Below, piece by piece: positions 1 through 8,291 of a DNA stretch of 64,000 bases (its first letter is position 1; the number at the start of each line of letters is the position of its first letter). A program made the translations under genes and the position numbers. Below the pieces are notes generated by a model that made no database searches, was not told the origin of the DNA, and worked only from the letters and a program-made list of their open reading frames with translations. The DNA lies in the NCBI GenBank assembly GCA_017510605.1, contig JAFWMQ010000007.1, forward strand, positions 62,001 to 126,000, given 5' to 3'. The stretch is from Clostridiales bacterium. GTDB taxonomy: Bacteria > Bacillota > Clostridia > Saccharofermentanales > Saccharofermentanaceae.

Positions 1-635
1 TCTCTTACGAGATAAGGTTCATCGTATTCAATAACTTCAGCACCCTTGGATGCAAGAACCGATACAAGCTTTATATATTCATCTGTAAGTTTTGCAGATA
101 CATCACCTATCTTCCTTGAACCGGTAAACTTTGCAAGCTTTAGGAATGTAAAAGGTCCGATAAGAGCAACCTTTGTCTCAACACCAAGAAGTTTTGCTTC
201 GACATAATCGCTAACCGGCTTATCACCGGTAAGTCTTATCTCTGTATCATCATCGATCTCGGGTACAAGATAATGGTAATTTGTGTTGAACCACTTTTTC
301 ATCGCGAGAGCTTTAACATTACCCTTATCTCCCTGATATCCTCTGGCAAGTGCAAAATATGTCTCAAGTTCAGACAGACCAAGATCCTTATATCTCTGCG
401 GAATGATATTGAAAAGAAATGCCGTATCAAGAACGTTATCATAGAAAGAAAAATCATTAGAAGAGATATACGTGATCCCTGCTTCTTTCTGCTTAAGAAG
501 ATCTTCTTTCCTGATATTTTTAGCGACTTCCCTAAGAGCATTCTCATCGATCTCGCCTGCAAAGAACTTCTCCGAAGCGAACTTGAGTTCCCTGTCTTTA
601 CCGATTCTCGGATATCCGATTACTGATGTATTCAT
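1..635 (-). CDS. metE: Cobalamin-independent methionine synthase, N-terminal part (runs off the window)
   Basis: The visible 211 codons read as the N-terminal domain of 5-methyltetrahydropteroyltriglutamate-homocysteine methyltransferase, which makes methionine in the cytoplasm without B12. The protein opens with MNTSVIGYPRIGKDRELKFA, the IGxPRIGxxREL folate-binding signature of the family. Further on it carries the KKWFNTNYHYLVPE motif that is also typical of MetE N-terminal domains. The zinc-binding catalytic C-terminal half lies outside the window. The start at 635 is set by a GGAGGAA ribosome binding site at about 643-649. A divergent LysR-type gene begins at 790, and inverted repeats lie between the two, so regulation by that protein is likely. 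The family is certain; completeness of the gene cannot be judged. Confidence 0.93.
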   Translation of the reverse strand, partial: MNTSVIGYPRIGKDRELKFASEKFFAGEIDENALREVAKNIRKEDLLKQKEAGITYISSNDFSFYDNVLDTAFLFNIIPQRYKDLGLSELETYFALARGYQGDKGNVKALAMKKWFNTNYHYLVPEIDDDTEIRLTGDKPVSDYVEAKLLGVETKVALIGPFTFLKLAKFTGSRKIGDVSAKLTDEYIKLVSVLASKGAEVIEYDEPYLVR

Positions 636-674
636 TTGAATATTCCTCCAACAGATTCTTTTTTATTGGTTAGG

Positions 675-703
675 AGTATATGCCCACTGTTTCAATAGGT
701 AAA
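675..703 (-). promoter_or_regulatory. Probable metE promoter
   Basis: On the minus strand TTTACC (698-703) and TATACT (675-680) are separated by 17 bases. This puts a start site near 668, about 33 bases upstream of the metE ATG. The -35 element is poor, which fits a promoter that needs an activator. Confidence 0.5.
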
Positions 704-726
704 ATACGATTATCCTGCGTCAGTCC

Positions 727-772
727 ATAGATAAAATCTATTGCAAGTGATAGACTATTATCGCAATCTATC
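727..772. promoter_or_regulatory. Cluster of inverted repeats, candidate LysR-type operator between metE and lysR
   Basis: ATAGAT-AAA-ATCTAT (727-741) is a perfect inverted repeat. It overlaps TCTAT-N8-ATAGA (737-754), which is followed by GATAGA (749-754) and TCTATC (767-772). Relative to the inferred metE start site near 668, the first repeat is centred at about -66, the usual recognition-site position for LysR-type activators. It also lies immediately upstream of the lysR start, so autoregulation is plausible. Confidence 0.6.
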
Positions 773-789
773 AAAGGAGAACCATATAC

Positions 790-1707
790 ATGACATATAA
801 ACAACTTCAATATATAGTCACCGTTGCAGAAGAAGGAAACATTACAAGCGCTGCAAAGAAGCTGTTTATTGCCCAGCCCAGCCTCACTTCTGCTATAAGG
901 GAACTCGAAAGCGAATACGGAATAACGATCTTTTCGAGATCCAACAAAGGAATAAAGACCACACCGGAAGGTGAAGAATTTCTGGGATATGCAAGGCAGG
1001 TCCTGGATCAGACAACACTTATAGAGGAACGATACAAAGGCAAAAACTCAGGAAAACTCAAATTCTTCGTATCAGCACAGCATTACTCTTTTGCCGTTGA
1101 AGCGTTTGTTGAACTGCTTAAAAGGACCGGTGCAGACAAATACGAATTCCATATGCGCGAGACACAGACCTTCAACATTATTGACGATGTGGCACATCTG
1201 AGAAGTGAGATCGGGATACTATATCTGAATAAGTTCAATGAGGAAGTAATAAGGAAAACTTTGAGAGACAACAACTTATCATTTACTCCCCTTTTCACTG
1301 CCAGACCACATGTCTTTATCGGTAAGAATTCACCGCTCTCAAAGAAAAAAAGCCTGACATTAGAAGACTTAAAACCTTATCCGAGACTCTCATATGAACA
1401 GGGAAGCCACAACTCATTCTATTTCTCCGAGGAGATCCTGAGCACTGTTGACAGCGACAAAGAACTAGTCGTTCTTGACCGTGCCACGCTCTTCAATCTG
1501 CTTATCGGTCTGAACGGATACACAATCTGCAGCGGCGTGATAAACGAAGAACTGAACGGTCCCAATATCATCGCTAAAAAACTGAAAGTCGATGACTATA
1601 TGGAGATCGGCTATATTCTTCCGGGATCGATCCATCCGTCTCCCCTGACCTCGGAATTCATCAGCATACTTGAAAGCCTAACCCGGAGATCAAAGCAGCA
1701 TCACTGA
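790..1707 (+). CDS. LysR-family transcriptional regulator, likely controls metE
   Basis: This 305-residue protein has the standard LysR layout. A winged helix-turn-helix occupies about residues 1-62, with ITSAAKKLFIAQPSLTSAIR forming the recognition region. A two-lobed periplasmic-binding-like effector domain follows from about 90 to 295. Length is normal for the family. The start is supported by AAAGGAGA at about 774-781. The gene is divergent from metE and separated from it by a cluster of inverted repeats, the usual arrangement of a LysR activator with its target. A MetR/MtaR-like role in methionine supply is therefore inferred from context; the ligand cannot be read from the sequence. The stop codon overlaps the convergent gene's stop region by 7 bases. 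Confidence 0.88.
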   Translation: MTYKQLQYIVTVAEEGNITSAAKKLFIAQPSLTSAIRELESEYGITIFSRSNKGIKTTPEGEEFLGYARQVLDQTTLIEERYKGKNSGKLKFFVSAQHYSFAVEAFVELLKRTGADKYEFHMRETQTFNIIDDVAHLRSEIGILYLNKFNEEVIRKTLRDNNLSFTPLFTARPHVFIGKNSPLSKKKSLTLEDLKPYPRLSYEQGSHNSFYFSEEILSTVDSDKELVVLDRATLFNLLIGLNGYTICSGVINEELNGPNIIAKKLKVDDYMEIGYILPGSIHPSPLTSEFISILESLTRRSKQHH

Positions 1708-2012
1708 TCAAGATGTTCCTTTTTTGAGTTTTTCAGCAGATGTTCCGGATACCGGTGTTCTTTTCCCTCATAAGGATTCTCACCGAATTCGGAAAAAAGG
1801 AAATTCTTCTCAATAGATGAAACATTATCGACCTCACGGAGGTATCTTATGCCTCCGGCTGAGTACTCGTCAATTATGGGAGCAAAGTCTCCGAAGTTGT
1901 TATTCCTGTTCAGTATCAGATAAGTAATGAATAAAGCCAAAGACAATGCAGAGTAAACCCACATTCCAAAAAACATTGCATATATTAGAAAAAGATTGTC
2001 TGTCATGATCAT
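1701..2012 (-). CDS. Small membrane protein of unknown function
   Basis: This 103-residue protein has one clear hydrophobic segment at about residues 5-34, rich in Phe, Leu and aromatic residues. A polar, acidic cytoplasmic-type tail follows, containing a YRYPEHLL-like stretch near the end. I do not recognise a family. It begins inside the stop codon of the upstream zinc-ribbon gene through a 4-base ATGA overlap (2009-2012), so the two are translationally coupled and probably act together. A second in-frame ATG at 2006 is an alternative start. The 3' end overlaps the convergent lysR gene by 7 bases. Confidence 0.65.
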   Translation of the reverse strand: MIMTDNLFLIYAMFFGMWVYSALSLALFITYLILNRNNNFGDFAPIIDEYSAGGIRYLREVDNVSSIEKNFLFSEFGENPYEGKEHRYPEHLLKNSKKEHLDQ

Positions 2013-3163
2013 CCCTGCCTTTTTCTTACAAATTTGAACATTGCTTCAGACTGGGTCAGCTTCAGATTATTCAGTATCCTCCGTAGTCCGGTAAAGCCTT
2101 TGGCGAAGAAAATAGAAGACATAGTGAACAATACGGCAAAACCCTGTGTATAGAAAGACGTCATACCAAGCAGCTTGTTTATCGATGCCCAGGACAAAAA
2201 GACGCACAGGGCAAACGTGAGAATGAATACTGATATGGTAATCGAATAAACCTTTTTCTTCTGCCACGGCATCGTTCCGACAACTTTGCCGGTCTGTCCG
2301 TTGACGAGAATCGTATAAGGCTTGTTATCATATTTAAATGTAAAAAACCATACCGGCATCATCATGTATATCGGATCATCATGAATATCAACATGATAGA
2401 TCGAATCCATTATCTTTATGTTTTTTGCTTTGATGGTCTTTACTACTTCATCTTCAAATAACTTATGACATCTGTATGCCGTTGAAGCCCGCAGATCAAA
2501 ATAGTTAAGGTCAGAGGTATTGGAATAAAAGCCGTTCAGATAATCCTCATCAAAATCCTTTGCCTCCTCAAGATAAAAAGGTTCCAGTTTGCGGCTTATA
2601 TCATCGTTCAGAATATTAGATCCGTCGATGGGGATATTCTTGAACTGCACTTCCCCCGCTCTTGAATAATACCTTGTCTCGGTACTCTTGCCGCGCTTTA
2701 CCTCACCTTTTATATAATCCGCTTCGGTATAGTCTGCATTTACGATCCAATAAGGAATATATATCCCCCTGAGATTCTCCGGAACACACTTGCTCTTGAT
2801 CTCTTTCGGAATGATGGGATTCTTCAGGAACCTGAGCTTGATGTATTTTACCGCTTCCTCTTTGGTTATCTGAAAAGGCACAAGTCCGTCCGGTCTGTAC
2901 TCTTGGGAAACCCTGTTGAATACAATAGCGGGATTTCCGCAATAAACACAGAAGGTCGATGACTCCGTGTCGCTTGTAATGACCTCCGCACCGCAATGAC
3001 TGCAGACATAGACCCTCGTGTCGTAATACTTTGAATGCAGATCGGCGTTTTTGTCCTCTACATCCTCAGGCCTGAAGGAACTGCCGCAAGTGGCACACTC
3101 TAATCTTTGGGTAGCCGGATTAAAGATCAGTTTCCCGGCACAATTACTGCATACAACTGCCAT
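2009..3163 (-). CDS. Double zinc-ribbon membrane protein (TFIIB-type zinc ribbon)
   Basis: This 384-residue protein begins with two zinc ribbons. The first is built on CSNC (residues 5-8) and CATC (about 23-26), and the second on CSHC (about 54-57) and CVYC (about 72-75). A long soluble middle region with no recognised catalytic motif follows. Two hydrophobic segments lie at about 307-330 and 338-358, before a short basic tail. Proteins like this are commonly labelled TFIIB-type zinc ribbon-containing or, misleadingly, PriA-like; no helicase motif is present. The ribbons could bind nucleic acid, protein or metal, and the C-terminal segments would anchor them to the membrane. It is coupled to the small membrane protein downstream. 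Function is unknown. Confidence 0.72.
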   Translation of the reverse strand: MAVVCSNCAGKLIFNPATQRLECATCGSSFRPEDVEDKNADLHSKYYDTRVYVCSHCGAEVITSDTESSTFCVYCGNPAIVFNRVSQEYRPDGLVPFQITKEEAVKYIKLRFLKNPIIPKEIKSKCVPENLRGIYIPYWIVNADYTEADYIKGEVKRGKSTETRYYSRAGEVQFKNIPIDGSNILNDDISRKLEPFYLEEAKDFDEDYLNGFYSNTSDLNYFDLRASTAYRCHKLFEDEVVKTIKAKNIKIMDSIYHVDIHDDPIYMMMPVWFFTFKYDNKPYTILVNGQTGKVVGTMPWQKKKVYSITISVFILTFALCVFLSWASINKLLGMTSFYTQGFAVLFTMSSIFFAKGFTGLRRILNNLKLTQSEAMFKFVRKRQG

Positions 3164-3230
3164 TTATAGATTCCCTTCCCTTTTCCATTTGCAAGATTAT
3201 ATATCATAATACGCAACTCAGAAATACATT

Positions 3231-4073
3231 TCAGCAGTTTCCCGTATAAACATAATTCAGCGTTTCTCTTGCAACTTCCGCAAGTTTATAAACTGTACTG
3301 ACAGGTGTGGACGAGCGGTCCGTCATATGAAAACACGGAAAGAAACGGGAAACATGAAACGGTATGTTTTTCCCGTCTTTAAGAGATGCTATCCATTCCG
3401 TCATCTCACGCATCATTTCCACAGAATCATTCATGCCGGGAACTATCAGACAGGTCAGTTCCACATGAGATGTCTTTACGGCTTCCTCAATAAATCTCAT
3501 TGTCATATGAAGGTCGCCGTCAAGAGTTTTCGAATAAATATCCTGATCAAAACACTTAAGGTCAATATTCATGGCATCAATATACGGACTGATCTCATTA
3601 AGAACGGATATTTCAGCCGTACCGTTGCTCACGATCACGTTCTTCAGCCCGCGCGAATGAGCCAGTTTTGCCGTATCACGCACAAACTCGTACCCGATAA
3701 GCGGTTCATTATATGTAAAAGCGATACCGATATTTCCGTTACCTTTCTGCTTTTCGGCAATGGCCACGATCTGATCGGGCATTACCATTTCTGCAGTCAC
3801 GGCATATTCTTTAGTTTCTTCTCCCCATGAGATCTCATTATTCTGACAGAATGGACATCTGAGGTTACAGCCATAACTCCCGACTGACAGTATCATTGAC
3901 CCGGGATTGAAACGGTGAAGCGGTTTTTTCTCGATAGGATCTAATGCGATCGATGTTATCTTCCCATAACTTGATGAAGCGACCTTGTCTTTCAAGCCTA
4001 TCCTGGCACCGCAGAATCCGATGCTTCCTTCTTTCAGATCACAATGCCTGAAACAAACATGACACTTTGTCAT
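3231..4073 (-). CDS. amrS: AmmeMemoRadiSam system radical SAM enzyme
   Basis: This 280-residue protein carries the radical SAM cluster motif C-x3-C-x2-C at Cys69, Cys73 and Cys76 (GCNLRCPFCQN). An N-terminal cysteine knuckle precedes it (Cys4, Cys7, Cys11, Cys21), as in the AmmeMemoRadiSam enzyme also related to PflA-like activases. Such enzymes reductively cleave S-adenosylmethionine at a 4Fe-4S cluster; the substrate of this system is, as far as I know, not settled. Translation starts at 4073 behind an AGGAGG-type site at about 4079-4085. The gene follows the fused Memo-AMMECR1 gene by 52 bases, and a 25-bp palindrome of the GGTC[A/T]GACC family fills part of that gap. The family call is strong; the biological role is unknown. 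Confidence 0.88.
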   Translation of the reverse strand: MTKCHVCFRHCDLKEGSIGFCGARIGLKDKVASSSYGKITSIALDPIEKKPLHRFNPGSMILSVGSYGCNLRCPFCQNNEISWGEETKEYAVTAEMVMPDQIVAIAEKQKGNGNIGIAFTYNEPLIGYEFVRDTAKLAHSRGLKNVIVSNGTAEISVLNEISPYIDAMNIDLKCFDQDIYSKTLDGDLHMTMRFIEEAVKTSHVELTCLIVPGMNDSVEMMREMTEWIASLKDGKNIPFHVSRFFPCFHMTDRSSTPVSTVYKLAEVARETLNYVYTGNC

Positions 4074-4086
4074 CTGCCCCTCCTCC

Positions 4087-4111
4087 TTTGATGGGATCTG
4101 ACCCCATCAAA
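4087..4111. repeat. GGTC[A/T]GACC-family palindrome, copy 1
   Basis: TTTGATGGG-ATCTGA-CCCCATCAAA is a 25-base near-perfect palindrome with one mismatched pair and T at the centre on the plus strand. It lies between the Memo-AMMECR1 stop codon and the ribosome binding site of amrS. Confidence 0.85.
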
Positions 4112-4125
4112 TTTTCCGTCAAATT

Positions 4126-5544
4126 TTATACATGACGCACTACTTCAAATCTTTGGAGCTTAAAGTCATCGCTTGGCCTGATGCCGCCCTTCTGCATGGC
4201 GATAGCTATCTGGTCTTCAACTGTATCAACGCCTTCCAGATCTGGCAGCAAAAGGCCTCTTCTTCCGCCTTTTCCAGATACGATCACACCATATCTCTTA
4301 ACATCAAGTTGATCTGCTGACACTATATCCTCAGGCTCTCCGAGGACATCAACATTTATCTCAAGATCAGGAAGTTCATCTTCCGTAATGGGATCAAATC
4401 TCGGATCTCTAGTTGACGCACTGATCGCATTAGCTGCAATTTCTTGAGCAACATTAGGCGTACAAGGAAAAATCGTTCCGATACATCCTCTGAGGTTTCC
4501 GAACTTATGGATAGATACAAAAGCACCTGCGCGTGAATTCAGGAGCTGGTCAGGAATATCATCTCCGCCTGCTAACTTTATAAGATCATCCGGTATGCTG
4601 ATCACCTTCCTGTCCCTTATATAACTTTCCAATGAAAGTCTTGCAAGCCTGACATATATATCCGAAGCAGTTATTTTTTCATTAAGTTCTTTTTCCTTAT
4701 TCTTGAGGAAAATATCCAAAAAACATCTCTCAGGACACTCCCCTGGTTCAGGATAGAAAGTGCATATTCCGTACCCTACCCCGGTAACATCTTCATGTGA
4801 CAAAGCTTCCGCGCGGACATTTTTCTTATCCCATGCACCGGCCATGATCACAAAAGAACGGTGTCCGCATTCAGCCGCTTTGTCACAAAAAGATTCGCTG
4901 AAATCAAAAAGATCTCCGAAAGCGGCCCGTCCCATGACATCCATGATGCGTTTATCGTATTCGGGACCTTCTTTCGCAAAACCATACGGACCATAATCCT
5001 GAAGCTTATGCGACAGATCTCCGCTTGCCACGAAAACAGCTTTTCGTTCCAGTTTTTCCACCGCATCACGAATGATCATCCCAAGCTTATAATGATCTTT
5101 CAAAGGAAGTCCGGAGAGTCCGATTCTGACTATCTTTCCGCCTTTATACTTATTACGGATAAACCAAAGAGGAACCATCGTCCCGTGATCCAATTCACTG
5201 TCCTCTTCGCCTAAAGTTCCGCATGGTAAATGCTCCCGGTCAGCAAGTTCACTGATCTTATCAACCAGATCTTCATCGTATTCCTCTGAGAACTTAACAC
5301 CAGACACCCCAAACCGCTTGAAAGAGCCTTTTGCGCGCTTTCCCGGGGATATATGAAAATAATCGGCATACATCGTCTGATGTGGACTTGTGATTATTAT
5401 CGTATCAGGACACAAAGAGGCAATCTCATCTGCGACCTGCTCATATGACCTGATCGTCTTTTCGACCTGTTTCTCGCTGCCACGGCCGACTTCAGGCACG
5501 ATCATGGGCGGATGGGGAACCATAAACGAAGCTAATATGGACAT
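4126..5544 (-). CDS. AmmeMemoRadiSam system fusion protein: Memo/LigB domain plus AMMECR1 domain
   Basis: This 472-residue protein fuses two parts that are often separate genes. Residues 1 to about 265 are a Memo-like class III extradiol dioxygenase (LigB) fold. It shows the N-terminal MVPHPPMIVPEVG motif with His11, a SPHQTMYADYF segment near residue 55 and SGDLSHKLQDYGPYGF near residue 180, which hold the metal-binding-type histidines. Residues from about 290 to 472 are an AMMECR1 domain with its hallmark LRGCIGT near residue 353. The start has a GAGGTAACATT-ATG ribosome site. The radical SAM partner follows directly, so all three named components of the system are encoded in two genes. Both the fusion and the neighbour support the annotation. 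No reaction is assigned. Confidence 0.9.
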   Translation of the reverse strand: MSILASFMVPHPPMIVPEVGRGSEKQVEKTIRSYEQVADEIASLCPDTIIITSPHQTMYADYFHISPGKRAKGSFKRFGVSGVKFSEEYDEDLVDKISELADREHLPCGTLGEEDSELDHGTMVPLWFIRNKYKGGKIVRIGLSGLPLKDHYKLGMIIRDAVEKLERKAVFVASGDLSHKLQDYGPYGFAKEGPEYDKRIMDVMGRAAFGDLFDFSESFCDKAAECGHRSFVIMAGAWDKKNVRAEALSHEDVTGVGYGICTFYPEPGECPERCFLDIFLKNKEKELNEKITASDIYVRLARLSLESYIRDRKVISIPDDLIKLAGGDDIPDQLLNSRAGAFVSIHKFGNLRGCIGTIFPCTPNVAQEIAANAISASTRDPRFDPITEDELPDLEINVDVLGEPEDIVSADQLDVKRYGVIVSGKGGRRGLLLPDLEGVDTVEDQIAIAMQKGGIRPSDDFKLQRFEVVRHV

Positions 5545-5608
5545 AATGTTACCTCGTATAATTTTCGCCTATTAACCTACAGCAAAATTATAGCAGATAA
5601 CGCTGCCG

Positions 5609-7498
5609 TTACTTAATTCGTCTCATACACCTCATGGCATTGAGGATGGCAATGATAAGTACACCGACATCACCAAATACAGCTATCCACATGTTCGCTA
5701 TGCCGAAAGCTCCGAGCGCAAGGATTATCGCCTTAACACCAAGTGCAAATATGATATTCTCCCAAACGATCTTCATCGTCTTTCTGGCGATCTTCATGGC
5801 ATCGGCGATCTTCGACGGTTTATCATCCATAAGGACAACATCCGCAGATTCGATAGCAGCATCAGAACCCATTGCACCCATTGCTATTCCGCAGTCTGCA
5901 CGCATGAGAACCGGAGCATCATTAATGCCGTCACCGACAAATGCCAGTCTGCCTTTTTCCGAAGAGATCAGTTCTTCCACTCTGGCCACTTTATCTGCAG
6001 GTAAGAGTTCAGCAAAAAATCCTGTTAATCCGAGTTTTTCAGCAACATTCGCAGCAACGCTCTGCTTATCTCCGGTAAGCATTACAAGGCGCTTAACACC
6101 TAACCGCTTAAGATCATTGATCGCAGATCCGGAATCCTCTTTTATCTGATCATTGATAATAATATGTCCGAGATAATCCGTTTCACCGTTATTCTCACAA
6201 GCAACATGGATTATCGTTCCTGTCAGATGACAGTCGTGCCATTTTGCCCCGCACATATCCATAAGCTGTCCGTTACCGCAATAATACGTCTTGCCGTCAA
6301 CAACTGCCTTAACACCCTTGCCGGCGATCTCGCTTACTTCACCTATTTCAGATTTATCTATATGCCCTTCGTGAGCTCTCACGATCGACTGTGCGACCGG
6401 ATGGCTCGAAAAGCTCTCACAGCAGGCTGCAATATCCAATAGTTCAGCTGCGCTTATGAGATTCGGATGAACATCGTCAACCTCAAAAACACCTTTTGTA
6501 AGCGTGCCTGTCTTATCGAAAACAACGGTATCGATTTTGGATAAGACTTCCATATATCCCGCGCCTTTTATAAGGATTCCGTCTTTGGAAGCCCCGCCGA
6601 TTCCGCCAAAGAAAGAAAGCGGCACGGAAACGACCAAAGCGCACGGACAGGATACTACAAGGAATACGCAGGCTCTTGTAAGCCACGTTTTCCATACCTC
6701 AACATCTCCAATTCCCATAAACAAGGGCGGGATAATGCCAAGTATCAAAGCCGCTATAACTACTATCGGAGTGTAATACTTCGCAAATTTGGAGATAAAA
6801 TTCTCTACCTTTGCTTTCTTGTCAGATGAATTCTCAACGAGCTCCAATATCTTCGATACCGTACTCTGTCCGAATGTCGAAGTCGTTCTGACCTTGATAA
6901 CACCGGTCAGATTCAGCGTTCCGGAAATTACATTATCACTAAACGCCTTGTCAACAGGTGCTGATTCTCCTGTAAGCGCAGCCTGGTTGACCGAACTTGC
7001 GCCTTCAATTATCACACCGTCAAGAGGAATCTTTTCGCCGGGTTTGATAATTATAATCTCTCCTACTTCAACCTCATCCGGTGATACTTCGGTCTCTTTT
7101 TCATCTCTTATTACAGTAGCGCTGTCAGGTCTTATATCCATAAGTTTGGCAATGGATTTACGTGATCTTCCTACCGCTATGCTCTGGAACAATTCACCAA
7201 CCTGATAAAACAGCATTACCAAAGATGCTTCAGGATACTCTCCTGTACCGAAAGCACCAATCGTCGCAACCATCATGAGAAATTTCTCATCAAATACCTG
7301 GCCGTGAATAAGATTGATAAACGCTGTTTTCAGGACATCATAACCGGCAATAACATAAGGAAGCGCATAAAGAATGAGTTCAGCCCACCACGGGAGCTCA
7401 ATAAATCTTAAAATAACGGCAATTACCACTAATAAAGCAAAGGCGGTAATTATCCTTATAAGCATCTTCTTCTGTTTTTTTGTTAGCTTATACTTCAT
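5609..7498 (-). CDS. Zinc/cadmium-type P1B ATPase without its own HMA domain
   Basis: This 629-residue membrane ATPase would export divalent soft metals (Zn2+, Cd2+, Pb2+) across the cytoplasmic membrane. Visible motifs are TGES in the actuator domain, the transmembrane metal site SCPCALVVSVP near residue 286, the phosphorylation motif DKTGTLT near 326 and GDGINDAP near 521. The last transmembrane helix carries FGDVGVLIIAILNAMR, whose Asp matches the P1B-2 (ZntA/CadA) subgroup. There is no N-terminal heavy-metal-associated domain; a separate HMA gene lies just upstream at 7663-7881. The start is backed by AGGAAG at about 7504-7509. It is the last gene of an ArsR-HMA-ATPase unit, with two hairpins in the leader before it. 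Confidence 0.92.
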   Translation of the reverse strand: MKYKLTKKQKKMLIRIITAFALLVVIAVILRFIELPWWAELILYALPYVIAGYDVLKTAFINLIHGQVFDEKFLMMVATIGAFGTGEYPEASLVMLFYQVGELFQSIAVGRSRKSIAKLMDIRPDSATVIRDEKETEVSPDEVEVGEIIIIKPGEKIPLDGVIIEGASSVNQAALTGESAPVDKAFSDNVISGTLNLTGVIKVRTTSTFGQSTVSKILELVENSSDKKAKVENFISKFAKYYTPIVVIAALILGIIPPLFMGIGDVEVWKTWLTRACVFLVVSCPCALVVSVPLSFFGGIGGASKDGILIKGAGYMEVLSKIDTVVFDKTGTLTKGVFEVDDVHPNLISAAELLDIAACCESFSSHPVAQSIVRAHEGHIDKSEIGEVSEIAGKGVKAVVDGKTYYCGNGQLMDMCGAKWHDCHLTGTIIHVACENNGETDYLGHIIINDQIKEDSGSAINDLKRLGVKRLVMLTGDKQSVAANVAEKLGLTGFFAELLPADKVARVEELISSEKGRLAFVGDGINDAPVLMRADCGIAMGAMGSDAAIESADVVLMDDKPSKIADAMKIARKTMKIVWENIIFALGVKAIILALGAFGIANMWIAVFGDVGVLIIAILNAMRCMRRIK

Positions 7499-7540
7499 TA
7501 TTACTTCCTAAATGTAAAAACATCATTACTCGAGTTCCTA

Positions 7541-7605
7541 TTTTGAGAGTAAATGATGGTCAATTACTCTCAAAAAAGTCATTTTGGGTAAGAAATGACT
7601 TTTTT
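7541..7605 (-). other. Two tandem hairpins between the HMA gene and the ATPase gene
   Basis: Two perfect inverted repeats abut. AAAAAAGTCATTT (7572-7584) pairs with AAATGACTTTTTT (7593-7605) around an 8-base loop. TTTTGAGAGTAA (7541-7552) pairs with TTACTCTCAAAA (7564-7575) around an 11-base loop. They share four bases. On the minus strand the first is followed by a run of T, so it could be a leaky terminator separating the repressor-chaperone part of the unit from the ATPase, or a processing site. Confidence 0.7.
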
Positions 7606-7662
7606 GTGTAGTAAACCACCGCAAATTGGTCACAAATTAGTCATTGGAGTTTGAATAAAATA

Positions 7663-7881
7663 TTAGATTAATACCATGCAGTCAGGCTCAACCTTAGCAA
7701 TTGTCTTTACGGCCAGCTTTACGATCTTATCAAATTCAGCATCTTCGGCCTCAATGGTCATCTTCTGTTTTATAAAGCTGACCTCACAGTTCTGAACACC
7801 GGGGATCTTTAAGATTGCTTCCTGCATCTTCATAGCGCAGTTAGCGCAATCCAGATCTTCTAATTCAAATGTTTTTTTCAT
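7663..7881 (-). CDS. Stand-alone heavy-metal-associated (HMA) domain protein
   Basis: This 72-residue protein is a single ferredoxin-like HMA domain with the metal-binding pair Cys12-x2-Cys15 in LEDLDCANCAMKM. I chose the ATG at 7881, because an AAAGGAG site (about 7891-7897) sits at the right distance and the longer reading overlaps the ArsR gene. The Asp before the first Cys (DCxxC rather than MxCxxC) matches the HMA domains of zinc/cadmium ATPases such as ZntA. The next gene is exactly such an ATPase lacking this domain, so this is probably its detached metal-delivery or sensing domain. It begins 22 bases after the stop codon of the ArsR repressor gene. Confidence 0.85.
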   Translation of the reverse strand: MKKTFELEDLDCANCAMKMQEAILKIPGVQNCEVSFIKQKMTIEAEDAEFDKIVKLAVKTIAKVEPDCMVLI

Positions 7882-7903
7882 AATATTTATCTCCTTTAAA
7901 TTA

Positions 7904-8233
7904 TTATTCAGTAATATGCTCATATCCTTGAGCGATTATTGATTTGACATGTTCGTCAGCAAGCCGGTAGTAGACAGTCTTTCCTTCTCTTCTGCTGCTG
8001 ACAAGATTAGCGGCTTTAAGCGCTTTTAACTGATGCGAAATAGCAGACTGGGTCATGCTGAGAAGATCAGCGATTGCGCAAACACACATCTCATCTTCAT
8101 AAAGCGCATACATGATCTTAATTCTTGTAGTATCACCAAAGATCTTAAACAGGTCCCCGAGATCTTGAAGAAGTTCATCTGCAGGCATATCAGCCTTAAT
8201 ATTCTTCAATAAAGCTTCGTGATTATGCGCCAT
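7904..8233 (-). CDS. ArsR/SmtB-family metal-responsive repressor (CadC/SmtB-like)
   Basis: This 109-residue winged-helix repressor keeps the two classic metal sites of the family. The alpha-3 motif is EMCVCAIADLL with Cys50 and Cys52, as in the CadC/ArsR ELCVCDL box. The alpha-5 motif is ADEHVKSIIAQGYEHITE, which preserves the DxH-x10-HxxE spacing of the SmtB zinc site. N-terminal His3 and His5 could add ligands. The start at 8233 is chosen over 8239 because GGAG would lie only one base from the latter. A consensus promoter and an inverted repeat lie directly upstream. The gene heads the HMA-ATPase unit and should release the promoter when zinc, cadmium or lead binds. Confidence 0.9.
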   Translation of the reverse strand: MAHNHEALLKNIKADMPADELLQDLGDLFKIFGDTTRIKIMYALYEDEMCVCAIADLLSMTQSAISHQLKALKAANLVSSRREGKTVYYRLADEHVKSIIAQGYEHITE

Positions 8234-8255
8234 AAGCATTCTCCTTTCCGGATAA

Positions 8256-8290
8256 CATATGAACGATTGCTCATATGTTCATTTGTTCAT
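8256..8290. promoter_or_regulatory. ArsR-type operator
   Basis: CATATGA-N8-TCATATG (8256-8277) is a perfect 7-bp inverted repeat. GTTCAT occurs at 8277-8282 and again at 8285-8290. The site lies just downstream of the -10 element of the repressor's promoter, over the expected start site, as in CadC/SmtB operators with TGAA half-sites. Confidence 0.75.
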
Positions 8291-8291
8291 A

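Noticed and set aside
273..626. 117-codon open frame on the plus strand opposite metE
   Set aside because: It lies wholly antisense to a clear MetE N-terminal domain, has no ribosome site and no recognisable protein features.
2009..3163. PriA helicase annotation for the zinc-ribbon protein
   Set aside because: Only the zinc ribbons are shared; there are no Walker or helicase motifs, and the C-terminus is membrane-embedded.
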